Below are positions 8,522 through 16,038 of a stretch of 64,000 nt of DNA, piece after piece (position 1 is the first letter of the stretch; the number at the start of each line of letters is the position of its first letter). The notes below the pieces were generated by a model. It made no database searches. It saw only the letters and a program-made list of their open reading frames with translations, and was not told where the DNA came from. Source of the DNA: PALSA-1353 sp050012375 (lineage in GTDB: Bacteria > Planctomycetota > Phycisphaerae > Tepidisphaerales > Tepidisphaeraceae); NCBI GenBank assembly GCA_050012375.1, contig JBEKHH010000001.1, forward strand, positions 62,001 to 126,000. Reading direction: 5' to 3'. The position numbers and the translations under genes were made by a program.

Positions 8522-10348
8522 TCAGGAACTCTGCCGCCGACGCCGGGCGAGCATACCGATGGCGCCCAGAGCCAAAAGACTCGTCGTGGCCGGTTCCGGC
8601 ACATCGGCCATCAAACCGTTGGCGGCCGCGAAGGCGTCAACCGCGGCCCAGTCCGCGGCGGGCAACGCCAAGTCAGCCCCGCTGGCCGTCTTGCCGAGGT
8701 TGGTGACCAAGGCCGTGAAGTCGGAGCCGGTGACCGTGCCGGTGTACAGGAAATCGCCCTGGTCCCACCCCGACACCGACTTGCCTAAGTTGGTGGCCAG
8801 GATGGTGAAGTCAGTGCCGGTGACCGTGCCGGTGAGAGTCGCATCGCCGAGCAGCGTGTATTTGATCTCGATCTGGTGGGTGGCGAGTCCGGCGGGGTTG
8901 CCGGGGTCGGCGGAATCGGCATAGCCGACGCCATACGCGCTGTTGGCGGGCAGGGCGGCGGTGGAACTGTCGATGCCGCCCGTGCCACTCCATGTTCCGC
9001 CGTTGCGGCCGTTGATCAGGTATGTGCGGATCGCCGCCACTGGATCGGGACCCGCACCGTAGTTGATGAACAGATGGTTATTGGTTAAGTCCAATACAGC
9101 GCCCGAGGAAATCGATAGAGAGGTTAACTGGGCAAGGCCGGTGTTTGCGGCCAACTGCACCGCTCCACCGGTAATGGTGAGGCTGTGGTCGGGCAACGCG
9201 CCGTGGACTCCAACCACCAGCATGCCGGCGTTGACGATCGTCCCGCCGCTGTAGGTATTGACGGTGGAGAGCGTCAGCGTGTCGCTGCCCATCTTGGTCA
9301 GTGAGCCCGTGCCGGCGATGGTGCCCGTGCCGCTGATCGTGTAGTTGCCCGCGCTGTTGTTGACCGTTACCGAGTGCGGGCTGACGGTGGTGTTGAGGGT
9401 GACGGCATAATTGCCGCTGTTGACGTCGTTGAAGGTGATGTCGGAACCGTCGGTGTATTGATCCGCCTGGATGCCGTTGTTCCAGTTGTAGTCGGCACTG
9501 TTCGTAGAGGGGGTGCCGACGTCCCAGGTCACGCCGTCACCACCCACGCTCGCGGGGAAGTTATTCCAGGTGAACGCGGGGTTAATTACGGTATATGTCG
9601 TGGTTGAATAGGTGGAACCCGTGGCCGTGGCGCTGTCCCAAGGCGTACTGTTCCAAGGCGTATTGGAGGCGGCATTGGTAGCCGTGGAATCGAGCGCGTC
9701 ATAGACGCCTTGTCCACCCGGCTGTCCAAAAGTGGTCACAACGTCAAAGTTGAAATTGCTGCCGGTACTCAGCCCGAGAGTCGAAAGGCTATAGGGGATG
9801 AGCAACGAAGTCGCCGTCTCCGTTGGATAGGGTCCGGTGGAATATCCGGTACCGACGGGGAGGCGGTTCCACGCACCCGAGGAGTATTGGTAGATGTCGG
9901 AACCGTCCGCCCCGACGCCGTTCGTGCCAGTCCCCGCGCTCGTGTAAGCTGAGACCCAGTAGTTCATGCCCGTACTGATCCCAATGGGCGCACTGTACGG
10001 GTTCATGATGGCGGTGCTTCCACCGCCAGCAGAGGTTTCCATCTCGATTTCGTAGAGGCCCCAGACTTGGTTGCTATTGGTCAGGATGTTGACTGGATTG
10101 GCAACGGATCCAGCTATATTTGGATCGGCGGTGGTTCCCGGATTCAGATTGATCTGAAAGAAGATAGTGGACGCATTATTGGTGATGGCGACGCTAGAGA
10201 TATCGATGTACGTGTTGGCGGCGTCGTTTCCCGGCCAATCCCACAGCGCATGCGGATAGGATTGAACCGCCAGAGCGGCGGCCGGAATGGATGCAAGTGC
10301 AGCGCTCAAGACGGCCAAGGACTTCCTGGGTAAACGCGATTTTGTCAT
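8522..10348 (-). CDS. PEP-CTERM protein with autotransporter-type repeat and dockerin-like domain
   Basis: 608-aa exported protein. The start at 10348 was chosen because GGAGGG lies 3 nt upstream and a signal peptide (MTKSRLPRKSLAVLSAAL) follows directly. An N-terminal beta-rich domain (~25-260) is paralogous to the whole of the PEP-CTERM protein at 22526-23302. The middle contains an autotransporter-associated repeat (LTLSTVNTYSGGTIVNAG). The C-terminal part has two dockerin-like repeats: LLGDATLTGTVTGTDFTILATN and the matching GDFLYTGTVTGSDFTALVTN. The end is VPEPATTSLLALGAIGML plus an Arg cluster, a PEP-CTERM sorting tail. A XylR-type operator copy lies 115 bp upstream (10464-10493). The last ~150 residues are almost the same as in the GH53 protein at 25110. 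Probably a surface or scaffold protein of the galactan system; no catalytic motif seen. Confidence 0.82.
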   Translation of the reverse strand: MTKSRLPRKSLAVLSAALASIPAAALAVQSYPHALWDWPGNDAANTYIDISSVAITNNASTIFFQINLNPGTTADPNIAGSVANPVNILTNSNQVWGLYEIEMETSAGGGSTAIMNPYSAPIGISTGMNYWVSAYTSAGTGTNGVGADGSDIYQYSSGAWNRLPVGTGYSTGPYPTETATSLLIPYSLSTLGLSTGSNFNFDVVTTFGQPGGQGVYDALDSTATNAASNTPWNSTPWDSATATGSTYSTTTYTVINPAFTWNNFPASVGGDGVTWDVGTPSTNSADYNWNNGIQADQYTDGSDITFNDVNSGNYAVTLNTTVSPHSVTVNNSAGNYTISGTGTIAGTGSLTKMGSDTLTLSTVNTYSGGTIVNAGMLVVGVHGALPDHSLTITGGAVQLAANTGLAQLTSLSISSGAVLDLTNNHLFINYGAGPDPVAAIRTYLINGRNGGTWSGTGGIDSSTAALPANSAYGVGYADSADPGNPAGLATHQIEIKYTLLGDATLTGTVTGTDFTILATNLGKSVSGWDQGDFLYTGTVTGSDFTALVTNLGKTASGADLALPAADWAAVDAFAAANGLMADVPEPATTSLLALGAIGMLARRRRQSS

Positions 10349-10463
10349 AGACCCTCCGAAATGGTTTTGTTTTCCAACGCCAGCGTGGCCGCGACAGGCT
10401 CCAGTCCAAGCGGCATCGACTTCCCGATATGATAGAAAAACCACCGCCCGGAACTATGGAGAG

Positions 10464-10493
10464 TTGCGAATTATTCCTGCGAATTTGCGACAG
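10464..10493 (-). promoter_or_regulatory. Operator copy 1 of the XylR-type regulator (predicted)
   Basis: In the direction of the PEP-CTERM gene it reads CTGTCGCAAA-N12-ATTCGCAA, with the near edge 115 bp before the ATG at 10348. On the plus strand it shows two TTGCGA half-sites exactly 21 bp apart, the two-helical-turn spacing expected of an AraC-family direct repeat. A TATCAT-like -10 candidate lies about 30 bp downstream of the site. Confidence 0.7.
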
Positions 10494-10503
10494 CGCATGA
10501 TGT

Positions 10504-13035
10504 TTATGGCGATAGTGGGGTTTGGGCGGCCGGCTCGCATTTCAGTTCGACCAGCCCCGAGCGCAAGGCGTCCGAGTTGGCGGTGACGCGGATCGAGCCG
10601 GCGGATCGCGCCGCCTGCACGATCGCCAGGCACATCCCGTTGAAAGCCTTGTGATGGTTGGCCTTGAAGCTTTCATGGCTGGCGGGGTCGCCGTTGTCCA
10701 CGCCGATGATTTGCCCCGGGCCTTCCAATTCAAACGTCACTTGGTTGTCGGCCGTCGGAACGGTCCTGCCATCGGCATCCACGATACGGACGGTCAGATG
10801 CGCCACGTCGCGGCCGTCGGCGGCCAGCCGGGTCTTGTCGGCTGAAAGTTCAACCGCCGCCGGATCGCCCGCCGTAGCAATCTGCTCGGTCGCGACGACC
10901 TTTGAAGCCGTTGTCCCCACCGCCCGCAATGTTCCCGGCTCATACGGCACATCCCAGGATAGATGCAGGTCGCCGGTCGTGCGGATCAGCCTCGCCCGGG
11001 GCGGCAGATTGCCATAATCCTCCGCCATCCCCTCCCGCGGGAATTGGTATCCTTTTAACCCGAACGATTTGCCGTTGACGAACAGCTCCACCGTATCGCA
11101 ATTCGTGTAGCAGGTGACCGGGATGATCTGCCCTTCGCGCCCCTTCCAATTCCAGTGCGGAAACAGGTGCAGCACTGGCTTGCTCGTCCATTGGCTTTGA
11201 TAGAAGTAAAAGCCGTCCTTCTTGAATCCGCAGGTGTCGAGCACACCGAACGGCGCGCTCTTGGATGGCCAAAACGCCTCTCCCAGATAATCGAATCCCG
11301 TCCACATGAAGTCGCCGGACACGTAATCATTGGTTCGAACGAATTTCCAAAGCTGTTCCACGTCGATCCGGCGGTTGCTGGGCGGAAGCTGGCGGAAGCG
11401 CCGCCGTCCCGGCCGGGTGGTCGGCGGTGGGGCGGTCGGTTGCGTCGAAGCCGGAGAGTAAAACAAGCCGCTATAATCTCCGCGGGTTCCGCCCATCGAA
11501 ACGCTCTCCGTGCCGATGAATTTTCGCTGGGGGAATTCCCGCCGATCCAGGCTGTAATATTTCTCCGTCCGGTCCAGCCAGCGATCCACGTAGTTGTATC
11601 CGACGACATCCAGAAGCGCCGTAAACTCCGGCGGGGCGCTCAGGGGCTCGGCGAAAGCCTTGTCGCACGCCGCCGTCACCAACCGCGTCGCGTCTTCACG
11701 ATGATAGGTCTCGACCAGCGGCCGAAGCACATCCGCGCCGTCGGGAAGTGTTTGTTCCCCGATTTCGTTGCCGGCACTCCACAGAACCACGCACGGATGA
11801 TTCCGATCGCGATGAATGAAATCGACCAAATCCCGCTGCGACCATTCGGCGAAGAATCGATGATATCCTTCGAGCGTCTTGCCGGCCGTCCATTCATCGA
11901 AGGCCTCGTCCATCACGAGAAACCCCAGTCGGTCGCAAAGATCGAGAAATTCCGGGGCCGGGGGATTGTGGCTGGTGCGGATGGCGTTGCAGCCCATCTC
12001 CTTGAGCAATTTCAGCCGTCGCAGCCAAACTCCTTCGGGAACCGCCGCCCCGACGCACCCGCCGTCGCCGTGCAGGCAGACCCCATTGAGCTTGACCTGT
12101 CTCCCGTTAAGCAAAAAACCCTTGTCGACGTCAAAGGCGATGGATCGAACGCCGATCGGCGTGTCGTATTGATCGACCACCTTTTCGCCGCTGAGCAGCG
12201 TGCACCGAACCGTATACAGATAGGGCGTCGCTTCCGACCAAAGGTTGGGATGATCCAGCCTGATCAACTGCGTGAACTGGCCGCTGACGCCGGCGTCGAG
12301 TTCCCCCTCGCTCCGAACGCTGTTGATTTCCCGTCCGTCTTGATCCAAAAGCGCCGCAACCAGACTAAACCGCGCCGAAGCGTCTCGCCGGTTGGCGATC
12401 TGCACGACAATCTGGATCGCCGCCCGCTCTTCGGTCGCCTTCGGCGTGGTGATGTAGGCGCCCCATGGCGCGATGCTCAGCGGATCGGTCACCGTCAGCC
12501 AGGTATGGCGGTAAATCCCCGATCCGCTGTACCAACGCGAGTTGGGCTGCATCGAATTGTCCACCCGGACCGCGATCACATTGTCTTGCTGGCTAAAATT
12601 CAGATAGGGCGTCAGATCGTACGAAAAACCGATGTACCCGAAGGGGCGTTTGCCGAGCCAATGGTTGTTAATCCAAACCTCGCTGTTTTCGTAAACACCG
12701 TCGAATTCGACGGCGATCTTCTTGCCTTTGAACGAATCGGGAACACGAAACGTCTTTCGGTACCACCCGATTCCGGTCGGGAGAAATCCGCCGCCCCCGC
12801 CGGCCGGGGCGCTTTCGTCGAATGAACCGGCAATGCTCCAATCGTGCGGCAGGTCGACCGCCTGCCAACCGGACTCGTCGAATTTCACCGCTTGCGCTCC
12901 GGCCGGATCGCCGAGCGTGAACTTCCAGCCGAAATCCATGCTGAGGCGTTGCCGCGGCGAGTCGGCGGCGGAGGCGCCCGCGCTCAACATGAAATGGGCC
13001 ACAACCGATAATATAACGGCCAACGATTTAAACAT
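10504..13035 (-). CDS. Secreted GH2 beta-galactosidase with C-terminal Ig-like domains
   Basis: 843-aa GH2 enzyme. The start at 13035 is preferred over upstream in-frame starts because GAGGAG lies 5 nt before it and a signal peptide (MFKSLAVILSVVAHFML ... ASA) follows. Domains in order: jelly-roll sugar-binding domain (GIGWYRKTFRVP ... EVWINNHWLG), an Ig-like sandwich, and the TIM barrel with HNPPAPEFLDLCD. The acid/base Glu is in SAGNEIGE (~423) and the nucleophile Glu in IGTESVSMGG (~509). A DUF4982-like module (CYTNCDTVELFVNGKSFG) and an Ig/Big-type domain (VELSADKTRLAADGRDVAHL) follow. Likely removes beta-linked galactose outside the cytoplasm from galactan side chains. Expression may depend on its own promoter; the operator at 13131 is oriented toward the opposite operon. 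Confidence 0.88.
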   Translation of the reverse strand: MFKSLAVILSVVAHFMLSAGASAADSPRQRLSMDFGWKFTLGDPAGAQAVKFDESGWQAVDLPHDWSIAGSFDESAPAGGGGGFLPTGIGWYRKTFRVPDSFKGKKIAVEFDGVYENSEVWINNHWLGKRPFGYIGFSYDLTPYLNFSQQDNVIAVRVDNSMQPNSRWYSGSGIYRHTWLTVTDPLSIAPWGAYITTPKATEERAAIQIVVQIANRRDASARFSLVAALLDQDGREINSVRSEGELDAGVSGQFTQLIRLDHPNLWSEATPYLYTVRCTLLSGEKVVDQYDTPIGVRSIAFDVDKGFLLNGRQVKLNGVCLHGDGGCVGAAVPEGVWLRRLKLLKEMGCNAIRTSHNPPAPEFLDLCDRLGFLVMDEAFDEWTAGKTLEGYHRFFAEWSQRDLVDFIHRDRNHPCVVLWSAGNEIGEQTLPDGADVLRPLVETYHREDATRLVTAACDKAFAEPLSAPPEFTALLDVVGYNYVDRWLDRTEKYYSLDRREFPQRKFIGTESVSMGGTRGDYSGLFYSPASTQPTAPPPTTRPGRRRFRQLPPSNRRIDVEQLWKFVRTNDYVSGDFMWTGFDYLGEAFWPSKSAPFGVLDTCGFKKDGFYFYQSQWTSKPVLHLFPHWNWKGREGQIIPVTCYTNCDTVELFVNGKSFGLKGYQFPREGMAEDYGNLPPRARLIRTTGDLHLSWDVPYEPGTLRAVGTTASKVVATEQIATAGDPAAVELSADKTRLAADGRDVAHLTVRIVDADGRTVPTADNQVTFELEGPGQIIGVDNGDPASHESFKANHHKAFNGMCLAIVQAARSAGSIRVTANSDALRSGLVELKCEPAAQTPLSP

Positions 13036-13130
13036 GACGCTCCTCGGCAATTGAACCATCGCCAGTTTGAGCAAATCCAAGGCGGATTTGCCAACAATCG
13101 TCGGCGACGCGCCAGCGAGCTTTTGACCTT

Positions 13131-13160
13131 CTGTCGTAAATTTGAATGGTTTATTCGCAG
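13131..13160 (+). promoter_or_regulatory. Operator copy 2 of the XylR-type regulator (predicted)
   Basis: Reads CTGTCGTAAA-N12-ATTCGCAG on the plus strand, 109 bp before the pseudopilin start at 13270. Its orientation and distance match the other three copies if it controls the rightward pseudopilin-GH53-GH2 operon. It lies in a divergent promoter region and could also affect the leftward GH2 gene. It is the least conserved copy. Confidence 0.6.
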
Positions 13161-13269
13161 TTGTAGAGAGCAGGAAGCCGCGGCGGGAATTAAAATCGTC
13201 TGTCAAAGCTAGTTAAGGATGAGCGAGGTGCCACATCTCGATTGGTCGGCCGGAAAACAGGAGCGTTTC

Positions 13270-14295
13270 ATGAAGAGCGCGCATCAGGTCACAAAATCGG
13301 CCATCAGGGGATTTACCCTGGTGGAGTTGCTGGTCGTTATCGGAATCATCGCTCTGCTGATTTCGGTGCTGCTTCCCGCGCTGAATAAAGCACGGCAACA
13401 GGCGAACCTGATCTATTGCCAATCCAACCTCCGCCAAATCGGACAGGCGATCTTCACTTACACAAGCGAGAATCGCGGGTACACACCACCCGCGTGGGTC
13501 GACTACAAGCCCGCCACACCTGGTAGTCCCGCCGCTGGCTACTACACAACATTCGCGGACACGTTGAGTCTTATGACCGCAAAGTCTGCAACGGCAAACT
13601 TTCCGGGACAAACGGGAGACGCCTATAGCTGGGAGCCAGTCCAGGATTCGGAGGTTTTCCATGACGTGGACGTTCCGGCGCTGCCGTGGTTCGCTCGCTC
13701 CTGTGCGTACATGGCCAATGTTCGGGCACTTGGAGCGCTATATCTTTGGGATCCCGTCCCAAACAACAGCGGCTCCAGCGCCTGGCCGCAACGGCAGCTC
13801 TCGTCGATCAAGCGATCCGCTCAAGTGATGTTGGTGTGGTGCGGGGCCTGTAAAATTGAGCAGGGCCAGAATACCGGAGTGTACCAAACATATCCCAACG
13901 GACTGGATGATTTCGGGATGTGGGGAGATACCACCGCGCACACCCATATAAACCATGGGCTTTGTTACCCAATTCCGGCCAAGGCTGGTTACAACACCGG
14001 CTGGTATGCCAATCCAATCTCTCTCGGCGCCGCCCTTCAGGCCGGGAATAATCCCAGCAGCCAGATCGCTGGAAGCGTGACCCCTTCTTATTTGAAAAAT
14101 GCAAATCAAGAGTACTGGGCCGATCAGTCCGGAGGAAATGACGTTTACAACGGACCCGGCGGATTCGACGTCTGCGAGATGCGTTTCCGGCATCTAAATA
14201 ACACGACGTGCAATATGTTGTTCTGCGATGGCCATGTGGATAGCAGACCTCTCGGTTCGGTTTTAGCGCAAGAGATATGCCTTAATCCAAAGTAA
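13270..14295 (+). CDS. Type II secretion/pseudopilin-like protein with prepilin signal and H-Xn-DG ending
   Basis: 341-aa protein of the planctomycete pseudopilin type. The start at 13270 is chosen for AGGAG 7 nt upstream. Residues ~15-40 are a class III prepilin signal: RGFTLVELLVVIGIIALLISVLLPAL, cleaved before the Phe by a prepilin peptidase. This is followed by KARQQANLIYCQSNLRQIGQA, the usual helix continuation. The C-terminus has FRHLNNTTCNMLFCDGHV, an H-X11-DG version of the common H-X9-DG motif. The large globular middle is of unknown fold. It opens an operon with a small membrane protein, a GH53 enzyme and a GH2 enzyme and is preceded by an operator copy. This suggests a role in display or uptake linked to galactan, which is inference. 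Confidence 0.85.
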   Translation: MKSAHQVTKSAIRGFTLVELLVVIGIIALLISVLLPALNKARQQANLIYCQSNLRQIGQAIFTYTSENRGYTPPAWVDYKPATPGSPAAGYYTTFADTLSLMTAKSATANFPGQTGDAYSWEPVQDSEVFHDVDVPALPWFARSCAYMANVRALGALYLWDPVPNNSGSSAWPQRQLSSIKRSAQVMLVWCGACKIEQGQNTGVYQTYPNGLDDFGMWGDTTAHTHINHGLCYPIPAKAGYNTGWYANPISLGAALQAGNNPSSQIAGSVTPSYLKNANQEYWADQSGGNDVYNGPGGFDVCEMRFRHLNNTTCNMLFCDGHVDSRPLGSVLAQEICLNPK

Positions 14296-14391
14296 CGAGA
14301 AGCCGAGGGCGCGAAATCAACGTAGGATGATTTCCGAAGGCAGTTTGGTGGGGTGCGATTCGCCGAGAGAAACGTTGAGGAATTTGAATCA

Positions 14392-14907
14392 ATGGAAATT
14401 CGAAAGGCCATTCAAGGAAAACCGCTTGCTGGTGTGGGTGTTGCGGTACTTCTTCTTCTCGTTGCGGGAACAATTCTTACGCGCCAATTTTGGCCTGAAA
14501 AGAGAGCGAAACTCTCTCAGGCATACTATTCCGATGACGACGGCCAGACCTGGTTTCAAGACAGCGTCTACCGTGCCGCTCCCTTCGATCACAACGGCAG
14601 GAGCGCCGTCATCGCCGAAATTTATAATTATGACAATGGCGGCAAAGAATTCTGCGCTTATCTAGCCAAGTTTACGCCCGAAGCGAAGAGCCGTTTGGAA
14701 AAAGCATTAGCCGATGCGGAAAAGAGTGGACTTTCTCCCAGCTCTGTGACGCTCTATCGCGATCCCAGTTTCATGGGCCCGGGGATGCTGGTAAAAAAAC
14801 CTGGATCAAAAGAGGATTGGGTGTCTATTTCTGATCCGCGAGCCAACGACGTGCGCTCAGTTCATTCCCCCGACGGAAGTGCGGTGGACGAGGTATTCGT
14901 GTATTAA
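14392..14907 (+). CDS. Small membrane-anchored protein of unknown function
   Basis: 171 aa. The start at 14392 gives MEIRKAIQGKPLAG followed by one transmembrane segment (VGVAVLLLLVAGTIL) and a soluble domain. That domain contains YYSDDDGQTWF and a YLAKFTPEAKSRLEKALADA helix. No family I can name. The gene sits between the pseudopilin and GH53 genes and ends 9 bp before the next start, so it is probably co-transcribed. An N-in/C-out topology would put the soluble part outside the membrane. Confidence 0.7.
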   Translation: MEIRKAIQGKPLAGVGVAVLLLLVAGTILTRQFWPEKRAKLSQAYYSDDDGQTWFQDSVYRAAPFDHNGRSAVIAEIYNYDNGGKEFCAYLAKFTPEAKSRLEKALADAEKSGLSPSSVTLYRDPSFMGPGMLVKKPGSKEDWVSISDPRANDVRSVHSPDGSAVDEVFVY

Positions 14908-14916
14908 GAGGCGTTC

Positions 14917-16038
14917 ATGGCCGCTATATGGGGACAGGTCCGAAAGTGCGTCATCTTCGCCTGCTGCGCTTTGATTTGCAGCCTGGCCAGGGCCGCCGAC
15001 CAGCCATTCATCGCCGGGGCAGACGTCTCAATGCTGCCGACGATTGAAAAAGCCGGCGGCATTTTCCTAGATAACGGCAAGAGCGGCGATGCCATTCAGA
15101 TCATGCGCGCTCACGGATGCAATCTTTTTCGCGTTCGGCTCTTCGTGAACCCCAGTTCGGATTACGCCTCCACTTACGGCGCGGTGCAGGACCTCGCTTA
15201 CGTTCGCGCCCTGGCAAAGCGCATCAAGGCCTCGGGCGCGGAATTTCTGCTGGATATTCATTACTCCGATACCTGGGCCGATGCCGGCAAGCAGTTCACC
15301 CCTGCCGCTTGGAAGAAACTCGACTTTGATGCCCTTCAGCAGAAAGTTCACGACTATACGGTTTGGGTCATGACCGATCTGCGCGATAGCGGCGTCACGC
15401 CGGACATGGTGCAGGTGGGCAACGAAGTCACCGCCGGCATCCTCTGGCCGCAGGCGCAGGTCCTGGACGTGCCCAAGGACGAACAGCCCAGGCAGTGGCA
15501 GCGCTTCGCCCAACTCATCACCGCCGGCTGCAAGGCCGTCCGCTCATTTCAAACCGATGCCCATCCCATCCGCATCATGATTCACATTCACGGCGGCGGC
15601 AAGGAAGGAATGGCCAAGTATTTCTTCGGGAAATTCAAGCTTGATCCCGCTGATTACGACATCGTGGGCCTCAGCTTCTATCCAGCCTGGGAGGACTCGA
15701 TCGACTATCTGAAACAGAACATGACCGACGCCGTTGATCTCACCGGCAAGGACGTTATCCTCGCGGAGACCAGCTATCCGTGGAAGGCGTTGCCGGACAA
15801 GGTCGGCCTGGCCACGCTTCAATGGCCGCAAACGCCGGCGGGGCAGAAGCAATACTTGAACGATCTCATCGATGTGATTCACCGCGCCCCGGGCCAACAT
15901 GGAATCGGATTCATCTATTGGTATCCCGAAGCGATTCCCATTCAGGGGATGAATATTTGGCGCCAGGGCTACGAGGCCCTGTTTGATTCGACCGGCAACG
16001 CATTGCCGGGACTCGATGTTTTCGGCCGCCACGGGTGA
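14917..16038 (+). CDS. GH53 arabinogalactan endo-beta-1,4-galactanase
   Basis: 373-aa secreted GH53 enzyme that would cleave beta-1,4-galactan internally. The signal peptide ends near AARA. The family signature follows: GADVSMLPTIEKAGGIF, NLFRVRLFVNP and LLDIHYSDTWADAGKQ. The acid/base Glu is in QVGNEVTAGILWP (~170) and the nucleophile Glu in ILAETSYPW (~285). FIYWYPEAIP near the C-terminus is also typical. A GAGG box lies 6 nt before the ATG. Full length for a single-domain GH53, with no extra modules. It is third in the pseudopilin operon and overlaps the downstream GH2 gene (GTGA), suggesting coupled translation. Confidence 0.92.
   Translation: MAAIWGQVRKCVIFACCALICSLARAADQPFIAGADVSMLPTIEKAGGIFLDNGKSGDAIQIMRAHGCNLFRVRLFVNPSSDYASTYGAVQDLAYVRALAKRIKASGAEFLLDIHYSDTWADAGKQFTPAAWKKLDFDALQQKVHDYTVWVMTDLRDSGVTPDMVQVGNEVTAGILWPQAQVLDVPKDEQPRQWQRFAQLITAGCKAVRSFQTDAHPIRIMIHIHGGGKEGMAKYFFGKFKLDPADYDIVGLSFYPAWEDSIDYLKQNMTDAVDLTGKDVILAETSYPWKALPDKVGLATLQWPQTPAGQKQYLNDLIDVIHRAPGQHGIGFIYWYPEAIPIQGMNIWRQGYEALFDSTGNALPGLDVFGRHG

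Noticed and set aside
11155..12825. A 556-codon plus-strand frame opposite the secreted GH2 gene
   Set aside because: It is an antisense shadow of GH2 coding sequence, without recognisable protein features.
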